Assembly: GCF_030160835.1 (NCBI RefSeq)
Contig: NZ_BSPC01000024.1
Location: 62,001 to 126,000, forward strand
Length of the DNA: 64,000 bases
Direction: 5' to 3'
Origin: Labrys miyagiensis
GTDB lineage: Bacteria > Pseudomonadota > Alphaproteobacteria > Rhizobiales > Labraceae
Part shown: positions 59,066 through 64,000 of the stretch, in pieces
Layout of the letters: the number at the start of each line of letters is the position of its first letter
How positions within the stretch are numbered: position 1 is the first letter of the stretch
The notes under the pieces: model-generated
Told to the model about the DNA's origin: nothing
What the model saw: the letters and a program-made list of their open reading frames with translations, nothing else
Database searches by the model: none
Translations under genes and position numbers: made by a program

Positions 59066-59968
59066 ATGACCGATCTGAACGACATTGCCGTTTTCGTGAA
59101 GGTTGCGCAGTTGGAAAGCTTCAGCCGCGCCGCCCACGCACTCAGCATGCCTGTTTCGACCGTCAGCCGGAAGGTGACCGCTTTGGAGCAGCAGCTCGGC
59201 GTGACCCTGCTGCAAAGAACGACGCGCAAGCTCAGCCTGACGGCGCAGGGGCGCGCCTATTTCAATCAATGCAGCGAACCGCTCGCCCATCTCCACGATG
59301 CCGAACGAGTTTTGACGCAGGCGCAGAGGGTTCCAGAGGGGCTCCTGAAGATCTCCGCGCCGGTCATCATGGGGCAAGAGCCGTTCTACGAGTTCGTGTC
59401 GTCGTTCCTGAAGACCTATCCACGCATACAGGTCGACCTGTTCGTCACCAATCTCTTCCTCGACCTGATCGCCGAGAACGTCGATATCGCCCTTCGCTTC
59501 GGGGAGTTGAGCGATTCAACCCTCGTGGCCCAACGCATCGGACGCAGCGTTCGCTATCTCGTGGCCTCGCCGGACTATCTTAGGGGCCGCGCCCTGCCCT
59601 CCAGACCTGAAGAGCTGCGCGATCATCAATGCGTCCTGCTGAACGGCCGCAACAACGAGGCCGAGTGGCATCTGATCAGCGGCAGGAAATCGGTCAAGCA
59701 AGCCGTTTCGGGCCCTATTTCCACAAGGGACCATCACTCCGTAAGCGCCTTCACCTACAGAGGGCACGGCGTGGGACTGTTGCCCTCGACCTATTGCGAC
59801 GCGCAGATTGCCAGCGGCGAGCTCGTGCGCCTCCTGCCCGAATGGTCCTCGCCGGAAATCTTCATCCACGCCGTCTATCCCACGCGGCGTTTCATGCCCG
59901 CCAAACTGCAGGTGTTCCTCGAGGCGCTGAAAGCCTGGAAGAGCCCGTTGTGGCTGCCGCTGCGGTGA
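59066..59968 (+). CDS. LysR-family transcriptional regulator
   Basis: 300 residues, standard plan: HTH (FVKVAQLESFSRAAHALSMP, VSTVSRKVTALEQQLGVTLL) and a substrate-binding domain (LLKISAPVIMGQEPFYEF, RHALRFGE-type core). ATG 59066 is preferred over an upstream in-frame ATG that lies within the palindrome. It is divergent from the SDR-RidA-hydrolase genes and probably controls them. It is not similar in length to the dual-HTH LysR at 54502. Confidence 0.92.
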   Translation: MTDLNDIAVFVKVAQLESFSRAAHALSMPVSTVSRKVTALEQQLGVTLLQRTTRKLSLTAQGRAYFNQCSEPLAHLHDAERVLTQAQRVPEGLLKISAPVIMGQEPFYEFVSSFLKTYPRIQVDLFVTNLFLDLIAENVDIALRFGELSDSTLVAQRIGRSVRYLVASPDYLRGRALPSRPEELRDHQCVLLNGRNNEAEWHLISGRKSVKQAVSGPISTRDHHSVSAFTYRGHGVGLLPSTYCDAQIASGELVRLLPEWSSPEIFIHAVYPTRRFMPAKLQVFLEALKAWKSPLWLPLR

Positions 59969-60039
59969 GAAGGCGGGAGGAATCACTTGAACCCTCAGGC
60001 TCCTGCCCTATGACTGGCATCACCATTTCAGGGGGCGTC

Positions 60040-61710
60040 ATGCCGGACCGCGTCGATCTCGTCATCCATAACGCCCGCATCCTCACCATGGACCCGGCGC
60101 GGCCGAGGGCGGAGGCGCTGGCGGTGGCTGGCAACCGGCTGGTGGCGATCGGCGGCGAGGCCGAGATACTGGCGCTGGCGGGGCCCGGGACCAGGCACAT
60201 CGATGCCCATGGGGGCACGGTGCTGCCGGGTTTCAACGAAGCGCATATGCATATTTTTGGCGGCTCCGTCAGCTTGACGCAGCTCTCCCTGTTCGGCGTC
60301 AAGGGTTTTTCGGCGCTGAAGGAGGCGGTCGACGCCTATGCGGCGCAGAACCCGGATCTTGGCCTGCTGGTGGGTTTGTCGGCCGACTACACCATCCTGT
60401 CCGATACGGAAAAGGTCACCCGCCACCATCTCGATGCCATTCTGCCCGACCGGCCCTTCCTGATGTTCGCGCCGGACCGTCACACGGCCTGGGCCAACAC
60501 CGCGGCGCTGAAGGCGGCCGGCATCCTGGAAGGGCGCGATGTCGGCGTCGGCAACGAGATCGTCATGGGCGCGGACGGGCTGGCGACGGGCGAGCTCAAG
60601 GAGGCCAATGCCATCGATCCCGTGGCGGAGATGGGCATCACCGCCGGCCGAGATCATCTCGGCATCGGCACAGGCGGCGATCCCGCTCATGTAACCGCCG
60701 AGGAGCGCGCCTCGGACCTTGCCCTGATCCGCCGCGGCCTTGCCTATTGTGCCGAGCTCGGCATCACCAGCGTGCAGGCGATGGACGGCAATCTCTACCA
60801 ACTCGAGATCCTCGCGGAGATCGAGCGCGAGCGTGGCCTGCCGGTGCGCGTGCGCATGCCCTTCCACATGAAGAACTTCATGCCGCTCGGCATGATCGAG
60901 GAGAAGGGGGTGGCCTGGCGAGCCCGCTTCACCGGCGACCGGCTGCGCAGCGATTTCGTCAAGGTCTTCGCCGATGGTGTCACGGAATCCGGCACGGCGG
61001 TGATGGTCGACGATTATGCCGACCAGCCCGACTGGAAGGGCGAACCCTTGTTCACGCCGGAGCATTTCGCACAAGTGGCGGTGGAGGCTGACAGGCTGGG
61101 CTTGCAGGTCGCCGTGCACGCCATCGGCGATGGCGCCGTGCGGCTGGTGCTCGACGGCTACGAGGCGGCGCGCAGGGCCAATGGCGCGCGCGACAGCCGC
61201 CACCGCATCGAGCATATCGAGGTAGTAAATCCAGCCGATATTCCCCGCTTTGCCGAGCTCGGCGCCGTCGCCTCCATGCAGCCGACCCACCCGCCCGGCT
61301 CCGCCGGCCTGCCTTTGGAGCCCTATTTGAGCCGCATCGGCCCGGCGCGCTGGCCCCATGCCTTCGCCTGGCGCACCCTCAAGGATGCCGGCGCCCGCAT
61401 CGTCTTCGCCACGGACTGGCCGGTCTCCCCGCTTTCACCGCTGAGCTGCATCCACGACGCCATGACGCGCAGGCCCTGGCGGGAGGACATGCCCGACCAG
61501 CGCCTCAGCCTGCAGGAGACGCTCGCCGCCTATACCAGCGAGGGCGCCTTCGTGGAGTTCATGGAGGACCGCAAGGGCGTGCTGAAGCCGGGCTACCTCG
61601 CGGATATCGTGGTGCTTTCGGGGGATATCGAGGCGGTGGCACATGGGGAGATCGCCGCGTTGCGACCGCTGGTGACGATCTGCGATGGGGTTGTCACGCA
61701 TCAGGCGTGA
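60040..61710 (+). CDS. YtcJ-like metal-dependent amidohydrolase
   Basis: 556 residues. HxH metal motif in GFNEAHMHIFGG near 65-75, a conserved VHAIGDGAV (His) near 365, and FATDWPVSPLSP with the metal Asp near 460. No signal peptide. YtcJ-type proteins act on amides or cyclic compounds; substrates are mostly unknown. The start is taken as ATG 60040, with AGGGGG upstream; ATG 60010 is the alternative. It stands 71 bases after the LysR gene and may be part of its regulon. Confidence 0.9.
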   Translation: MPDRVDLVIHNARILTMDPARPRAEALAVAGNRLVAIGGEAEILALAGPGTRHIDAHGGTVLPGFNEAHMHIFGGSVSLTQLSLFGVKGFSALKEAVDAYAAQNPDLGLLVGLSADYTILSDTEKVTRHHLDAILPDRPFLMFAPDRHTAWANTAALKAAGILEGRDVGVGNEIVMGADGLATGELKEANAIDPVAEMGITAGRDHLGIGTGGDPAHVTAEERASDLALIRRGLAYCAELGITSVQAMDGNLYQLEILAEIERERGLPVRVRMPFHMKNFMPLGMIEEKGVAWRARFTGDRLRSDFVKVFADGVTESGTAVMVDDYADQPDWKGEPLFTPEHFAQVAVEADRLGLQVAVHAIGDGAVRLVLDGYEAARRANGARDSRHRIEHIEVVNPADIPRFAELGAVASMQPTHPPGSAGLPLEPYLSRIGPARWPHAFAWRTLKDAGARIVFATDWPVSPLSPLSCIHDAMTRRPWREDMPDQRLSLQETLAAYTSEGAFVEFMEDRKGVLKPGYLADIVVLSGDIEAVAHGEIAALRPLVTICDGVVTHQA

Positions 61711-61711
61711 A

Positions 61712-61799
61712 TTCCGGGTGCACGGGCATCCTGCCCGTTCTTGGAAACGGAACGCTTTGCAGCAGAGGAAGAACGGGCAGGATGCCCGTGCACCCGGAA
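61712..61799. terminator. Perfect 31-bp inverted repeat between convergent genes
   Basis: Left arm 61712-61742 begins TTCCGGGTGCACGGGCATCC; right arm 61769-61799 is its exact complement; loop of 26 bases. It lies between the amidohydrolase stop and the Ku stop and can end transcription both ways. Its length suggests a repeat element reused as terminator. Confidence 0.7.
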
Positions 61800-62585
61800 C
61801 TATTTCCCTTTCAGACTGTTCCGCAGCGCGTCTATCAAGTTGATAACATTGCCCTCGCTCGGCGGTGGTGCCGACGCCGGCTTTTTCGCCTTCCGTCCCT
61901 TCTTCTTCGCCGCGATGATTTCCTTGAGCTTGTCCTCGACCGGGTCCTTGATCAGCGCGGGCGACCAGGCAAGGCTGCGGGCCTTGATCAGCCTGTCGAT
62001 GAGATCCCTGGCATCCGGATCGGGCTTTTCCTCCGGAATGCCGGCGAAGTAGTCGTCCTCCCGCCGGACCTCGTCGCCATAGCGCAAAGTCCAGACCACG
62101 ATGCCCTTGCCGCGCGGCACCAGCATCACTGCCCGCTCGCGGCGATAGAGCACGAGGCGGGCGATGCCGGCGACTTTCGAGGCGCGCATCGCCTCGCGGA
62201 TCACGGTGAAGGCCTCCTCGCCCACCTTGTCGTCGGGCACGAGGTAATGCGGAGTGTCGTACCAGATCCAGTCGATCGAATCCTCGGGCACGAAGGTCTG
62301 GATATCGATGGTGCGGGTGGATTCTAGCGCCACCGCCTCGATCTCCTCGTCTTCCAGCATGACGTAGTCGTCCTCGCCGCGCGGATAGCCCTTGACCTCG
62401 TCCTCCTCGGCGACGGGCTTGCCGGTGACGGCGTCGACATAGCGACTCTGCACCCGGTTGCCGGTCTGGCGGTTGAGGGTGTGGAAGCGCAGCTTCTCGG
62501 ACTGGGAGGTCGCCGGCGACATCGCCACGGCGCAGGTCACCAGCGAGAGTTTGAGGTAGCCCTTCCAGAAGGTGCGCACGGCCAT
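61800..62585 (-). CDS. ku: Ku protein (non-homologous end joining), copy 2
   Basis: 261 residues. Ku core (FWKGYLKLSLVTCAVAMSPA, FHTLNRQTGNRVQSRYVDAV) and a C-terminal Lys-rich tail (AAKKKGRKAKKPASAPPP) with NVINLIDALRNSL, which resembles the Ku C-terminal LigD contact region. ATG 62585 is preferred; the extension to 62606 has no ribosome site. It is adjacent to ligD on the same strand, so it is the likely main NHEJ Ku. It differs strongly from the copy at 38240. Confidence 0.95.
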   Translation of the reverse strand: MAVRTFWKGYLKLSLVTCAVAMSPATSQSEKLRFHTLNRQTGNRVQSRYVDAVTGKPVAEEDEVKGYPRGEDDYVMLEDEEIEAVALESTRTIDIQTFVPEDSIDWIWYDTPHYLVPDDKVGEEAFTVIREAMRASKVAGIARLVLYRRERAVMLVPRGKGIVVWTLRYGDEVRREDDYFAGIPEEKPDPDARDLIDRLIKARSLAWSPALIKDPVEDKLKEIIAAKKKGRKAKKPASAPPPSEGNVINLIDALRNSLKGK

Positions 62586-62624
62586 GGGGGTGCTCTCAGG
62601 TTTCAAACGAAGAGGGGTCCAGGC

Positions 62625-62727
62625 GTCATTCCGGACGATCGAAGGGAGATCCGGAATCCATGAACACTACCCTTGAGCGGCTATGTTCATGGATTCCGGC
62701 TCTTCGCTGCGCTACGGCCGGAATGAC
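62625..62727. repeat. Dispersed repeat family S, copy 2
   Basis: Begins GTCATTCCGG and ends CCGGAATGAC; inner 16-base arms CCGGAATCCATGAACA and its complement at 62651-62666 and 62684-62699. Lies between ligD and ku, within the repair unit. Copy 1 is at 54247-54373. Confidence 0.65.
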
Positions 62728-62756
62728 GCTCCCCGGCGAACGATCTCATCATCCGT

Positions 62757-64000
62757 CTATCGGCCTCCAATGCTTCCCAGCTTCTTGATCGCATCCGCCA
62801 GCGGCTTCTCGCTGTCGGTATATTCTGCCCAGGCCTTCGATTTGGCGATCAGCGCCGGCACCGCGCGCAGTGTGAAGGCCTTGGGGTCGAGGTCGCTGCG
62901 CACCTCGTTCCAGGTCAGCGGCATCGAGACGGTGGCGCCGGGACGGGCGCGGGGCGAGAGCGGCGCCACCGCCGTCGCAGTGCGGTCATTGCGCAGGTAA
63001 TCGAGGAAGATATGGCCGCCGCGGATGTCCTTGGCCATCTTGATGACATAGCGCTCCGGCGAGTTCGCGGCCATCTGGGCGCAGACCTCGCGCGCGAAGG
63101 CCTTGGCCTCGTCCCAGCCGAGCGCCTTGCGGGCCGGCTTGGCCAGAGGCGTCACCACATGCAGGCCCTTGCCGCCGGTGGTCTTGCAGAAGCCGACGAG
63201 CCCGAGCGCATCGAGGCGCTCGCGCAGTTCGCGCGCGGCGTCGACCACGGTGGCGAAGGGCACGTCGGGGCCGGGGTCGAAGTCGAAGATCAGCCGCCCC
63301 GGCACCTCCGGCTCACCGGGCCGGCAGTTCCAGGGATGCAGCTCCAGCGCGCCGATCTGGGCGAGCGCGATCAACCCTTCCGCGCGGTCGACCTGGAGAT
63401 AGGCCTTCTTGTCGCCTTCGACCTTCACCAGCTCGAGCAGGTTGGAGGTGCCGGGCATGGCGTGGCGCTGGAAGAAGGTCTCGCCTTCGATGCCGTCGGG
63501 CGCCCGCACGATCGAGCATGGCCGTCCCTTGAGATGCGGCATCATCCAGCCGCCGACCGCCTCGAAATAACGGGCAAGGTCTTCCTTGGTCACGGGCGTG
63601 CCGTCTCCGGCATCCGGCCAGAGCGCCTTGTCGGGATGGGAGATCGCCACGCCGGCGATAACGGGCTTGCTGGTCTTGCTTGCTGGCTTCGACGTCACTG
63701 ATATATCCGCCTCCGCTAGATCCGCCTTTTCCGGTGGCACCGGTTTTTCCGCCTCCACTTCGTCGGCCGGCTTGTCCTCGCGCAGGCCCTTGAAGGCCGC
63801 CTGGCGCACCATGCCGTCGCCGGTCCAGCCGGCGAATTCGATTTCAGCAACCAGCTCGGGTTTTGTCCAGTGCACACCGGGCGCATGGCGAGGCGCGCCG
63901 ACGCCGGTAAAGGGCGAAGCCTTCGTCTCGAGCGGCTTCAGCTTCGGCATCAGGCTGGTTACGGCCTTGGCTCCGTAGCCGCTACCGACGCGCCCGACAT
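62757..64000 (-). CDS. ligD: Bacterial ATP-dependent DNA ligase LigD (5' end outside window)
   Basis: About 414 C-terminal residues. The edge reads [11 protein letters not shown], the end of the ligase OB domain. A linker rich in Pro/Lys/Glu is followed by the primase-like polymerase domain: [32 protein letters not shown], the metal motif IFDFDPGPD, and [14 protein letters not shown]. So the order is ligase then polymerase. With Ku it seals double-strand breaks by NHEJ. The nuclease domain, if present, lies outside. Confidence 0.94.
   Translation of the reverse strand, partial: VGRVGSGYGAKAVTSLMPKLKPLETKASPFTGVGAPRHAPGVHWTKPELVAEIEFAGWTGDGMVRQAAFKGLREDKPADEVEAEKPVPPEKADLAEADISVTSKPASKTSKPVIAGVAISHPDKALWPDAGDGTPVTKEDLARYFEAVGGWMMPHLKGRPCSIVRAPDGIEGETFFQRHAMPGTSNLLELVKVEGDKKAYLQVDRAEGLIALAQIGALELHPWNCRPGEPEVPGRLIFDFDPGPDVPFATVVDAARELRERLDALGLVGFCKTTGGKGLHVVTPLAKPARKALGWDEAKAFAREVCAQMAANSPERYVIKMAKDIRGGHIFLDYLRNDRTATAVAPLSPRARPGATVSMPLTWNEVRSDLDPKAFTLRAVPALIAKSKAWAEYTDSEKPLADAIKKLGSIGGR

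Noticed and set aside
1-64000. tRNA, rRNA, CRISPR arrays and complete insertion sequences
   Set aside because: Looked for and not seen: no cloverleaf with CCA-type end, no regular spacer arrays, and no transposase-like frames with terminal repeats.

Overview
The window is high-GC, densely packed DNA with many 4-base start/stop overlaps, GTG and TTG starts, a Rhizobiales-type Omp2 porin, paired Ku genes with LigD, and many dispersed palindromic intergenic repeats. This points to a chromosomal segment of a metabolically versatile, soil-type alphaproteobacterium of the order Hyphomicrobiales (Rhizobiales). I cannot fix the genus from the sequence. There is no rRNA, tRNA, CRISPR array, phage or complete insertion sequence.

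Layout. 1-8.7 kb: a minus-strand hydroxy-acid catabolic operon (DHDPS-type lyase, split UxaA/SAF lyase, NMT1-type ABC importer, Ldh2-type dehydrogenase, aldehyde dehydrogenase cut by the window edge) with a divergent GlxA-like AraC regulator. 9.1-17.4 kb: a plus-strand carbohydrate operon (TAT-exported binding protein, two permeases, aldehyde dehydrogenase, two cytosolic BNR/sialidase-fold proteins, MalK/UgpC ATPase). 17.8-22.3 kb: FUSC membrane protein, exported MsrB, DipZ-like thiol reductase, cysteine hydrolase. 22.3-28.2 kb: slipin plus GntR regulator; TetR, SDR and thiolase; a PLP dehydratase. 28.3-33.9 kb: housekeeping and repair genes (Ogt, MsrA, DUF488, alpha/beta hydrolase, Mug, UDG-like, ACT-domain protein, MFS exporter).

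33.9-38.2 kb is gene-poor, partly AT-rich, and holds an XRE regulator, an Omp2-type porin and a deleted agmatinase-family pseudogene. 38.2-40 kb: a first Ku gene and a small hypothetical. 40.1-47.8 kb: a polyamine-like module (ALDH, PotA, cupin regulator, PotD, PotC, PotB, FAD amine oxidase). 47.9-55.7 kb: an unusual cluster combining a dihydropyrimidinase-like cyclic amidohydrolase, a HAL/PAL-like ammonia-lyase with an altered MIO motif, UbiD, UbiX, an M20 carbamoylase-like amidohydrolase, and a LysR regulator that appears to carry two HTH domains. 55.7-61.7 kb: two Asp-nucleophile alpha/beta hydrolases, RidA, SDR, divergent LysR, and a YtcJ-type amidohydrolase. 61.8-64 kb: a second Ku next to LigD, which runs off the right edge.

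How genes work together. Most of the window consists of import-plus-catabolism cassettes, each with its own regulator. The 47.9-55.7 kb cluster is the best candidate for an undescribed system: its enzymes can be ordered into ring opening, decarbamoylation, deamination and prFMN-dependent decarboxylation. That order is inference, not proof. Intergenic space is rich in at least four families of palindromic repeats, one of which sits at the stop codons of four separate minus-strand genes.
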